Origin: Gelidibacter gilvus
Lineage (GTDB): Bacteria > Bacteroidota > Bacteroidia > Flavobacteriales > Flavobacteriaceae
Reading direction: 5' to 3'
DNA: 64,000 nucleotides
NCBI RefSeq assembly: GCF_004115975.1
Contig: NZ_SDDZ01000014.1
Coordinates: forward strand, 1-64,000
The position numbers and the translations under genes are program-made. How positions within the stretch are numbered: the first letter of the stretch is position 1; the number at the start of each line of letters is the position of its first letter. Under the pieces are notes generated by a model. The model worked only from the letters and a program-made list of their open reading frames with translations, searched no databases and was not told the origin of the DNA. Below are positions 1 through 6,895 of this stretch, piece by piece.

Positions 1-508
1 TTTCAACTGTTCAAACTTCCCTTTCTTTACCTTCGTTTCACTCTGGTAAAATCATTCCTAGTTCTTGTTCAAACTCCATTTCAAACTCCCCTTTCTTTAC
101 CTTCGTTGCACTACGGTAAATTCATTCTCCAGTTCTTATTCAAACTCCATTTCAAACTCCCCTTTCTTTACATTCGTTGCACTACGGTAAATTCATTCCC
201 CAGTTCTTATTCAAACTCCATTTCAAACTCCCCTTTCTTTACCTTCGTTGCACTACGGTAAATTCATTCCTCAGTTCTTATTCAAACTCCATTTCAAACT
301 CCCCTTTCTTTACCTTCGTTGCACTACGGTAAATTCATTCCTCAGTTCTTATTCAAACTCCATTTCAAACTCCCCTTTCTTTACATTCGTTGCACTACGG
401 TAAATTCATTCCCCAGTTCTTATTCAAACTCCATTTCAAACTCCCCTTTCTTTACCTTCGTTGCACTACGGTAAATTCATTCCTCAGTTCTTATTCAAAC
501 TCCCCGTC
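1..508. repeat. Tandem array of about seven 71-bp units
   Basis: The motif GCACTACGGTAAA recurs at 108, 179, 250, 321, 392 and 463, exactly 71 bp apart each time. A more divergent unit lies at about 38. Units differ by only a few substitutions, such as TACCTTCG versus TACATTCG. Each unit contains a short inverted pair TTTACC/GGTAAA around a 13-nt loop. The period is not a multiple of three, and stop codons interrupt all frames, so it is not coding. The array may continue outside the window. Two further copies lie at about 18725-18842. Confidence 0.93.
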
Positions 509-520
509 CAAACTGCGTTT

Positions 521-565
521 GTCCACCCCTCTTCAACTGAAGAGGGGAGCTGGATTGTGAATATT
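521..565. repeat. Dispersed hairpin CCCCTCTTC/GAAGAGGGG
   Basis: A perfect 9-bp stem (526-534 with 539-547, loop AACT) follows the 71-bp array directly. The same stem with loop ATCT, and the same downstream sequence GAGCTGGATTGTGA, occurs at 18843-18864. There it again follows 71-bp units, so hairpin and array belong to one composite repeat. The rest of the gap to 690 is AT-rich and shows nothing recognisable. Confidence 0.8.
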
Positions 566-690
566 CATGTTAATTTGTGATTTTATTACTAGCCTGTCTT
601 TTTCAGTTAAATATAGGTTGTGGTGTAGTCATGCGTAGTTTTTTAGGAAATAGTTATTTTTTAAACAGATATAAAATAAGTCCAATAAAA

Positions 691-715
691 AAGCGGACCT
701 TTTTGGGGTCCGCTT
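691..715 (-). terminator. Rho-independent terminator of the 249-aa gene
   Basis: A perfect 9-bp stem AAGCGGACC/GGTCCGCTT (691-699 with 707-715) has a 7-nt loop. Read on the minus strand it is followed by a run of six T. It lies 19 bp past the stop codon of the minus-strand gene at 735-1484, which makes it a textbook intrinsic terminator for that gene. Confidence 0.85.
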
Positions 716-734
716 AGTTTTGGTATTCCGGTTG

Positions 735-1484
735 TTATAATACTTCCAATAATTGGAGGGCATTATAAGCACCATTGTTCAATGGGTACTGGATACCGTT
801 GACTTCTTGATAAAAAGCCACTTTTAGGAAGTAACATTGAGCTCCGGCTCCAGCAGGAACCGCGGGAGGTGTCAAAGTTACTGTTGCCGTGGTATTATCA
901 ATAGGCAGGTTTGTTATTGGACTTAACTGTAGGTCCTTATCGCCCGTTGTGAAGTCTAAATTCAGGAATCCTGAGATTAGACTTACGTGGGTGGCTCCTT
1001 GCGGAATATACAATCTTTGAGCAGGTGTAAAAGCGGCGATTACTATTTCGCCCGTTGCTGTGTCTAAATTGATATCCGACAATACTACAGCGCTCATGAT
1101 GGCCCTGTTGTTGAAATTAAAGCCTTTTAAGGCCAATTGTCCTTGTGGGGTTGTAATTCCCACAGCCACATTACGTTCGCCGCGGGGACTGATGGCATCT
1201 TCGTTTTTGACCAATGTCATTACACGTGTCAGTCTTGAAGTTACCAAGCCATCCTTTGCGTCGACCATCAGATCCAAAATAGCACGTCTCAGCATTTTGC
1301 CACTGGTTGCCGCCAATCCAAATTCTGACCCATTTTCACGGGTTCTTGCGAATGCTGGATCTTTAGCCATACGTGATTTGCTTATGCCACCTTTGGTGCG
1401 TACTAAATACCCTTCTCTGCCCTTGTAAAAGGTAAGGTCGTCCAGAGTTCCTTCGACCTTGATTAAGCTTTTTAATTTTGCCAT
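735..1484 (-). CDS. Conserved hypothetical protein, 249 aa
   Basis: I recognise the N-terminal pattern (short strand, FYKxREGYLVRxKGGISK, then DPAFxRTRENGxEF at about 20-55) as typical of a Bacteroidota-restricted protein family of unknown function. There is no signal peptide or membrane segment. The first 90 residues are basic and probably helical. The second half is rich in beta-branched residues with a Thr/Pro-rich stretch (about 195-212), suggesting a beta-sandwich domain. It starts with ATG, has its own terminator, and its leader contains a perfect hairpin, so it is probably monocistronic. The TRENGxEF segment superficially resembles phage structural families, but no phage genes are nearby. 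I assign no function. Confidence 0.85.
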   Translation of the reverse strand: MAKLKSLIKVEGTLDDLTFYKGREGYLVRTKGGISKSRMAKDPAFARTRENGSEFGLAATSGKMLRRAILDLMVDAKDGLVTSRLTRVMTLVKNEDAISPRGERNVAVGITTPQGQLALKGFNFNNRAIMSAVVLSDINLDTATGEIVIAAFTPAQRLYIPQGATHVSLISGFLNLDFTTGDKDLQLSPITNLPIDNTTATVTLTPPAVPAGAGAQCYFLKVAFYQEVNGIQYPLNNGAYNALQLLEVL

Positions 1485-1499
1485 AATTCTTAAATTTGT

Positions 1500-1522
1500 G
1501 AGGACATTATCTACTTGTCCTC
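1500..1522 (-). promoter_or_regulatory. Leader hairpin of the 249-aa gene
   Basis: GAGGACA (1500-1506) pairs perfectly with TGTCCTC (1516-1522) around a 9-nt loop. It lies 16 bp upstream of the ATG on the minus strand. A TATAAT-like hexamer lies about 10 bp further upstream on that strand, at 1527-1532. The hairpin could be a regulatory leader structure or an operator. No function is shown. Confidence 0.4.
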
Positions 1523-1584
1523 GGATTATACAATTTGTTTATTTTAGAACCAGTCCTGGGCGCGCAAAACATCGGCCGCTGTTT

Positions 1585-1779
1585 TTATATATCCAGGTTT
1601 GGATCTGATGCTAAATTATAGGGAATACTTAGTGGTGGTTTGTCGTTGTTGCCGCTTTGATGCTTTGTTTCTGAAATGGAATGGTTCTTCATTATTGCGC
1701 CATTTTTACTTTGATTTGCAGGTTTATTTTCCTTTATGAGCTTTCTGCCTGAATTTCCTTTTCTGCCGTTTATAACCAT
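1585..1779 (-). CDS. Possible small hypothetical protein, 64 aa
   Basis: This is a Lys/Asn/Ser-rich reading frame with no recognisable domain and no clear ribosome-binding site. It lies 100 bp upstream of the 249-aa gene on the same strand. The composition suggests a disordered peptide or a chance open frame. It may be the 5' member of the same transcript, but nothing in the sequence proves it is expressed. Confidence 0.2.
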   Translation of the reverse strand: MVINGRKGNSGRKLIKENKPANQSKNGAIMKNHSISETKHQSGNNDKPPLSIPYNLASDPNLDI

Positions 1780-1849
1780 TTTTGCCGAAGTGCCTATGTC
1801 ATGCTTTATCCATGGAGTATCTATGGAGTATCTATGGGGTAACTATTAG

Positions 1850-2468
1850 AGAGAGGTGAGAATTATTCATTAACGATTAACGATTGATGAATGTTGATTT
1901 TTGAATAACGAATAACGAATAATGTAGGTTTGAGGTGTGAGAGATGAGGATAGAAAAGAAAAAGAGAGTAAAGAAAAAAGAAGCCGAAACAAACAATAAC
2001 GAGCTGTCATTGAGAAGCCTCTCCACCCAAGCGTCATTGCGAGGACGCAGGACGAAGCAATCTCATCAATGGGGAGCCGTCAACAAACAGATTACTAACA
2101 CTTTATTATTTTTATAAATAGGTGTTCCCGTCATCGCTAAGGCTACCCGCCTACGCTTAACTGCGGACGGGCAGGCGTGAGTGCTTTGCATTGGCCGCGT
2201 CTTTCCTTTGACGCTCCTTGCACCGACGCTTGGGAGGTAGTCGCAAGAAAATGAGGTATTTGCTGTTTTAAGGTGTTGGAGGGAAAATACCAATAGCAGC
2301 ATGGGAGTCTGTGTATTAGGCTTCCAACTATGAGGTTGCCGCGTCGTTCCTGCGTCACTCCTCGCAATGACGCTCGGGTGGCGTCGCTGCTTTGTTGCTC
2401 CCTGCTCTGGTAGGCAGGCTCGCAATGACGATCGGGGGGGTGTCGCTGGTTTGTCACTCACTGCTTCA
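1850..2468. repeat. Composite dispersed repeat, long copy 1
   Basis: In order it contains AACGATTAACGATTG-type low-complexity sequence (about 1868-1925) and a purine-rich AAAGAAAAAGAGAG tract. Next comes the word GTCATTGCGAGGACGCAGG (from 2033), ending GAAGCAATCTCAT. AACAAACAGATTACTAACA leads into TAGGTGTT (2089-2125), then a CCCGCC/GGGCGG palindrome near 2146-2176. The inverse word TTGCCGCGTCGTTCCTGCG (about 2337) ends CCTCGCAATGACG near 2372, with a further degenerate copy to 2440. A close copy of the same order lies at 22136-22570, with partial copies at 16445-16765 and 18413-18545. Reading frames crossing it on the minus strand are repeat translation, not genes. Confidence 0.85.
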
Positions 2469-2666
2469 TTATGTTCTTCGGTTGAGCAATTCGCAGACCT
2501 GATCATAGGGTAACCCCAAATAATCGCATGCTTCGGCAATGGTGATCAATTGGTGCTTCTTTTTTTTGTGCAATAGCCGGATGTCGCGCAAAATATCTCT
2601 AGCATAACGTTCGCTCTTTCCCGTTATCCAACAAATATCCTTACTGTATATACAAATTCTTTGCAT
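2469..2666 (-). CDS. Small HTH-like protein, 65 aa
   Basis: The protein begins MQRICIYSKDI, followed by ITGKSERYARDILRDI. It then has a second helical segment ITIAEACDYLGLPYDQVCELL. This matches a small Bacteroidota family in which a GKSxRxAR segment looks like a helix-turn-helix recognition region and an EACDYLGL segment resembles the helix of excisionase/MerR-like proteins. It is probably a small DNA-binding or adaptor protein. It stands alone, and its 3' end touches the composite repeat (stop at 2469). The family match is from memory of its pattern, and the function is inferred. Confidence 0.6.
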   Translation of the reverse strand: MQRICIYSKDICWITGKSERYARDILRDIRLLHKKKKHQLITIAEACDYLGLPYDQVCELLNRRT

Positions 2667-3235
2667 CAGAAGATTGTTTTTAAAGTGAAAAAGTTAAAGA
2701 AATCAATACATCCCATCGGCAATATTATGTATATGCCTTATTATGTAGGAAATGAGCGGTGATTATGGCTGGTCAGATCGTTATATTGATCTGTCTGTCT
2801 TTATTCACAAAAAGACACCTTTGGCCATATTTAATTTTGGCTATACCCCAATTCAGGGCGAATAGCACATGTTGTCGGAAGAGTAAGGATGGATGTGTTC
2901 ATGGAAGCGATTTTAGGTTAAGTTTTTTAGAGATCTAAGGTATATATTTTGGGGTTTTAAGATCGGTTTTAAAGGTAAATATCTGACTGACTGTTTGTTG
3001 TTGTGATTTAATCCTTTTATTATGTAGTGGAAACTATAAAATAATATGCGATGTTCATAATTATGAGATATCATTTTTCCTTGTTAATCCTTTTGGGAAT
3101 AGAAAATCTCCCTTAGAGCAAAAAATTAGCTTAAATTCTTGTAAATCTTTGATTAAAAAAGTGTTACGAGTTGTTTTTGCGTTAAACGGATTAGTTTTTT
3201 TCCTATGTTAGAGGCTCCAATCAATCTTCATACTT
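2667..3235. other. AT-rich intergenic region, no gene seen
   Basis: This 569-bp gap separates the divergent 65-aa gene and the STAS-like gene. No open frame of useful length and no repeat shared with the rest of the window was seen. It presumably holds both divergent promoters. TTTTTGCG followed by GGATTAGTTTTT near 3174-3203 is only a weak promoter-like arrangement for the downstream gene. Confidence 0.5.
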
Positions 3236-3601
3236 ATGAAAGAGACTACTTACTCTAAAATTTGGATGGCAGATGGCATTCTTATTTTTGTATATAAACC
3301 ACTTCCTGTCCTTGATTATAGCACGGCAAAAATTGTGGTAAATGAACGACTTCATTATCAGCAAGACGTTTCCTATCCGGTATTGTGCGATCTTCAAGGT
3401 ATAAAGGATGCTGATAAATCGGCAAGGGATTATCTTGCGAATGAAGGTTCGTTTTTATTAAAAGCTGTAGCAATGGTTGACACAAGAGCGATTATGGAGG
3501 CGCTATTGCGTGTTTATATCCACCGAAGCAAACCGCTAATTCCGACGCAGTTGTTTGAAAATCAATATGAGGCTATGCATTTTCTAAAATCCTATCGCTG
3601 A
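3236..3601 (+). CDS. STAS/SpoIIAA-like protein (DUF7793-type), 121 aa
   Basis: This small soluble alpha/beta protein has the pattern of Bacteroidota STAS-like domains. An N-terminal strand pair (WMADGILIFVYKP) is followed by a helix with STAKIVVNERL. A strand PVLCDLQGI comes next, then a helix ending GSFLLKAVAMVDTRA. Such proteins usually act as regulatory or lipid-binding modules. Its stop codon overlaps the ATG of the AraC-PAS gene by one base (TGATG), so the two are translationally coupled and probably form a regulator pair. The fold call is inference from pattern. Confidence 0.7.
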   Translation: MKETTYSKIWMADGILIFVYKPLPVLDYSTAKIVVNERLHYQQDVSYPVLCDLQGIKDADKSARDYLANEGSFLLKAVAMVDTRAIMEALLRVYIHRSKPLIPTQLFENQYEAMHFLKSYR

Positions 3602-4557
3602 TGCAAAGTCCGTTCAATACACATCGACTACAGCAAATCCAACGGTTGCTCATGACATTGATTATGGGAGGGGGAAATTATCTAATAGAACGTTCAGAGG
3701 AAGATGACGATATTGAATTGGTGCTTATGATGGCCAACCTGTTGGTGGAGGAGCTGGCTGATACTTTGCGGTATGTGGGGTATTTGGATTCGCCGGAAGC
3801 CATCAAGGAATATGTAAACATGATATTTGTTCTGGATACCAGTTTTCAGGTGCGGTATGTCAACAACACCGTTCACACATTATTGGGACAGGAATCAGAT
3901 GCATTACTTGGAGCTTCTTTTTCTGATTTGTTAACGGCAGACTCTTTGTCAAGCTGGCAATTGATTACGCGAGGCCTGCTTTATGAAGACCATTATCACG
4001 GGATACATGACCTTTCTTTTAAGGTTCCGGGGGCGTTAACCAAAAGGTGCACTTGTGCTTTTAGTACCGTTTTCATAAAGGAATGGTCTGTATCTTTTAT
4101 TTTGGTGACCACCTTTGAGACTTCACTGAACAGATTGTTTATAGAAGATAGAATCAAGGCGCTATTAGCCTCCCGAGATTTGCGATCGCGTGTGAAATCA
4201 AATTCTCCCTTTAATCTTTCCAATGAAAAGGATGTTCGAATTATTCAGGGCGTCCGGGATCGTATTCTTCAAAACATTTCACAACCGCTTCCCGGATTAC
4301 GGGTTTTGGCCCATGAATTTGGTACCAATGAGCACAAATTAAAAAATGGCTTTAAGCAATTGTACGGCACTTCTGTTTACCGTTTTTTAACCCAAGAGCG
4401 CTTAAAACGAGCTAATATGCTTCTGCAGAATACCAGCCTACCGGTGAAAGGAATTGCTCAAATGACTGGGTTTAAGAACATGTCCCATTTTTCGAAAGCA
4501 TTTAAAAAGCAATATGGCGTCACACCGATGACTTTGAGGAAGATGAGGGAGGGGTGA
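3601..4557 (+). CDS. AraC-family regulator with PAS sensor domain, 318 aa
   Basis: Residues about 72-170 look like a PAS domain (FVLDTSFQVRYVNNTVHTLLG, then GASFSDLLTADS). Residues about 215-318 form an AraC-type double helix-turn-helix, with LRVLAHEFGTNEHKLKNGFK as the first HTH and VKGIAQMTGFKNMSHFSKAF as the second. The acidic N-terminal segment (EEDDDIELV) is unassigned. It is a cytoplasmic DNA-binding regulator whose PAS domain probably senses a small ligand or redox state. The start is fixed by the one-base overlap with the upstream STAS-like gene. The 3' end runs straight into a GATT-rich repeat tract, which may have reshaped the last residues (MREG). Confidence 0.88.
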   Translation: MQSPFNTHRLQQIQRLLMTLIMGGGNYLIERSEEDDDIELVLMMANLLVEELADTLRYVGYLDSPEAIKEYVNMIFVLDTSFQVRYVNNTVHTLLGQESDALLGASFSDLLTADSLSSWQLITRGLLYEDHYHGIHDLSFKVPGALTKRCTCAFSTVFIKEWSVSFILVTTFETSLNRLFIEDRIKALLASRDLRSRVKSNSPFNLSNEKDVRIIQGVRDRILQNISQPLPGLRVLAHEFGTNEHKLKNGFKQLYGTSVYRFLTQERLKRANMLLQNTSLPVKGIAQMTGFKNMSHFSKAFKKQYGVTPMTLRKMREG

Positions 4558-4790
4558 TTTGGGGTTTACGATTTTTGATTGAAGATTGAGGATTGAAGAT
4601 TTTTGAATAGCGAATAGCAAAAAAACAAATAACGATTTACGATTTTTGATTGTTGATTGTAGATTGAGGATTTGAATAACGAATAACGAATAATGAATAA
4701 TGAATAACGAATGACAAATGGATTTACGATTTGCGATTGTTGATTGTTGATTGTAGATTGAGGGTTTGAAGATTTTTGAATAGCGAATCA
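4558..4790 (+). repeat. C-poor GATT-type low-complexity tract
   Basis: Directly after the AraC stop codon the sequence becomes repeated words such as GATTGAAGATT, GATTTTTGAATAGC, AACGAATAACG and GATTGTTGATTGTAGATTG. The plus strand is nearly free of C, the same orientation as the upstream gene. Related tracts follow five other genes in the window. The region from 4790 to 4875 shows nothing recognisable. Confidence 0.8.
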
Positions 4791-4875
4791 TGAATTACCA
4801 TTTGTCTCGATGGAGCCTGTCGACAGAAGAACGAGAGCGAGGATCGTGTCTTAAAAATCTTTGAGAGCCTTTGCC

Positions 4876-4900
4876 ATTGTTGGTGTTTTCCACCAACAAT
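4876..4900. repeat. Dispersed hairpin ATTGTTGGTG/CACCAACAAT
   Basis: A perfect 10-bp stem (4876-4885 with 4891-4900) has loop TTTTC. Related hairpins occur at 16741-16761, 17051-17071, 18681-18701 and 58841-58863, with decayed ones near 16383, 17078 and 18517. It lies about 140 bp upstream of the MauE-like gene. The remaining 138 bp to that gene are AT-rich and may hold its promoter. Confidence 0.85.
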
Positions 4901-5038
4901 TTCTAATTAGAGTGAGCCGCTTTATTGTATATATACTAAATGTTATATATAGTACTTATGAAAATCCCTTAGAGACTATCGGTTATCCTTTTGAAAACAT
5001 TACAATTCACGAATTTTATTCCTACTTAAGATTCTGTT

Positions 5039-6481
5039 ATGAGATTGAGATGGGACATATTGAAACACTATACTTTAGAGTTTGTCAGTTTACTGTTCAT
5101 TTTATTATTTGTGTATGCTGCGGTAAGCAAATTGTTGGATTTGGGTATTTTCCAGTCGCAGATTGCCCAGTCGGCAATGTTGGCTCCTTATGCAAAAGCA
5201 TTGGCTTGGCTTGTTCCTATTATAGAATTATTGCTGGCTGTATTGCTGTTTATTTCTTATACACGAGTCTGGGGGTTATTGGGCAGTGCTGTACTTATGT
5301 TCGGGTTTACTATTTATGTTTATTTGATTTGGTCCTATAGTCCTTCATTGCCGTGTTCTTGTGGCGGACTGTTGGAAGCAATGGACTGGGAAACGCATCT
5401 GTACTTTAATTTGGGATTTACCCTACTTGCTACTTGGGCGTGGTATTTAAAAAGTGGCAACAAGCGTAATGACACTTTATTACTGATAGGAGATTTTGGA
5501 ATGCTTGCGTTGGTTTTGACACTTTTCTTTACCCAGCCCCAATCTCAGATTTTACAAGATGAAAGCTTTACTCGCACATATCAAAAAGGGGTTTTAGAAG
5601 AAATAGCCAGTCAAAAACTAGCTTTCAACTCTTATTACTTGGCTGGTGTAAACGATTCTCTAGTTTATTTGGGGAATAGCACTGGATTTACGCATGGATT
5701 GGTTTGGAATTATAAAACGGGCGATACAACGCACATTAGTGTACAACTACCTGATGCACCCGGCAGTTTTGTTTCCTCACCTAAATGGCAGGTTTATGGA
5801 GATTATTTCTTTATCGGTGAAGGTGTTGGCCCTAGTTTATATCGTGGCAAAACAAGCGATTGGATCGCTCAGAAATTTATGCCTGCAGTTCCCTATTATA
5901 GTGATATAGTAGCAATAGACACCACAGAATTTATCATCCGCGCTAGGCAGGCCAGTACCCAAAAGAACGTATTGGCTACTTATGTTAATAGAGAGCCTTA
6001 CGTTCAAATACAAGATGTTTTAGACCAAGATTCAGGCAATCTTTTGCAGGCGGATGGCACTTTGGTTTGGGATGTAGCACAGGAACAAATAACCTATTTG
6101 TATTTCTATAAAAATCTAATTAACCATTGGAATAGAGATTTCAGCAATCCGCAAACTACTACGCTATTATATAACCTAACCATAAATATTCGTACACGTC
6201 AAGGCAGGGATGGAACATATTTACGGGAAACAACGTATAGCCCTTTTCATATTAAGTTAAGAATATGGAACAACAAGTATTACGTCTTATCCGATGTTAT
6301 GGGAGCTAACGAAAGCTTGGACGTCTTTACTAAAAATTCAACCATAGATATTTATGACAACAATTATTTAGAAAGTATACGAATCCCAAATAAAAACAAA
6401 GAAAGAATTAGTGATTTTTATATCACTGACGAGCATATAATTGTCCATTACGTTACTCAAGTAGTGGTGTATGGACATTAG
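5039..6481 (+). CDS. MauE/DoxX-like membrane protein with extracytoplasmic C-terminal domain, 480 aa
   Basis: Residues 12-140 hold four hydrophobic segments in the MauE/DoxX arrangement (FVSLLFILLFVYAAVSKLLD, LVPIIELLLAVLLF and others). A CSCGG motif lies at 106-110 before the fourth segment. Another hydrophobic segment follows at about 148-165. The last 310 residues are hydrophilic and strand-rich, compatible with a propeller-like extracytoplasmic domain, though I recognise no specific family. MauE-type proteins handle thiol/disulfide electron transfer. The next gene encodes an exported protein with four cysteines, a pairing I have seen repeatedly in Bacteroidota. A thiol-oxidation role is inferred. 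Confidence 0.78.
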   Translation: MRLRWDILKHYTLEFVSLLFILLFVYAAVSKLLDLGIFQSQIAQSAMLAPYAKALAWLVPIIELLLAVLLFISYTRVWGLLGSAVLMFGFTIYVYLIWSYSPSLPCSCGGLLEAMDWETHLYFNLGFTLLATWAWYLKSGNKRNDTLLLIGDFGMLALVLTLFFTQPQSQILQDESFTRTYQKGVLEEIASQKLAFNSYYLAGVNDSLVYLGNSTGFTHGLVWNYKTGDTTHISVQLPDAPGSFVSSPKWQVYGDYFFIGEGVGPSLYRGKTSDWIAQKFMPAVPYYSDIVAIDTTEFIIRARQASTQKNVLATYVNREPYVQIQDVLDQDSGNLLQADGTLVWDVAQEQITYLYFYKNLINHWNRDFSNPQTTTLLYNLTINIRTRQGRDGTYLRETTYSPFHIKLRIWNNKYYVLSDVMGANESLDVFTKNSTIDIYDNNYLESIRIPNKNKERISDFYITDEHIIVHYVTQVVVYGH

Positions 6482-6558
6482 CGATTTTATCTGGCCAGAT
6501 AACCCGAGGTTGCAGAGGGACTGCAAACCTCACAGTAAGCATCTAAAAAAACAAGAAG

Positions 6559-6837
6559 ATGAAAACACAACTAATTTTAAAAACTGCCGTAGTGGCTATG
6601 GCGGCTTTTGGAGCTTTTGCGTTTGGTGGGACTAATAGACAACAAACACCACCATTCACAGAGGCTTATTATCTCGATAGCGAGAATGGATGTACTAATA
6701 TTGAAGCTAGATGTTCTAAACTATCTTCTGGTGTAGTTTGTCAGATATTGGTAAATGGAAAAACCATGCCTGTATTTGATTTTGATTGCGAAATCAATCT
6801 CAAACACAATAATAGTTCACCAGTAGAATGGAAATAG
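6559..6837 (+). CDS. DUF6520-type small exported Cys-rich protein, 92 aa
   Basis: It has an N-terminal signal sequence (Lys near the start, hydrophobic stretch to about residue 22). The short mature part has cysteines at 45, 52, 61 and 77. The pattern YYLDSENGCTNI then CxxxxxGVVCQI fits DUF6520-like proteins of Flavobacteriia. Four cysteines permit two disulfides. The gene lies 77 bp after the MauE-like gene on the same strand, with AAGAAG just before the ATG. It may be a substrate or partner of that redox protein. Its molecular function is unknown. Confidence 0.75.
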   Translation: MKTQLILKTAVVAMAAFGAFAFGGTNRQQTPPFTEAYYLDSENGCTNIEARCSKLSSGVVCQILVNGKTMPVFDFDCEINLKHNNSSPVEWK

Positions 6838-6861
6838 TCTGTAAGCACTATTACTCAATTA

Positions 6862-6889
6862 GATAGGGAGCGAATTCTCGTTCCCTATC
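6862..6889. terminator. Hairpin between convergent genes
   Basis: GATAGGGA (6862-6869) pairs perfectly with TCCCTATC (6882-6889) around a 12-nt loop. It lies in the 58-bp gap between the ends of the DUF6520 gene and the minus-strand amidohydrolase gene. No strong T-run follows on either strand, so it is a plausible but imperfect bidirectional terminator. Confidence 0.5.
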
Positions 6890-6895
6890 ATTAGT

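Noticed and set aside
1-508. CRISPR-like regular array
   Set aside because: The whole 71-bp unit repeats, with no unique spacers between conserved repeats, and no cas genes are present.
2066-2539. Two minus-strand reading frames of 104 and 157 codons
   Set aside because: They cross the CATTGCGAGG repeats and palindromes; their sequence is repeat translation and also overlaps the 65-aa gene.
4861-5340. Plus-strand frame of 159 codons
   Set aside because: It overlaps the MauE-like gene in another frame and starts inside the repeat hairpin region; its Cys/Tyr/Ile-rich translation has no domain.
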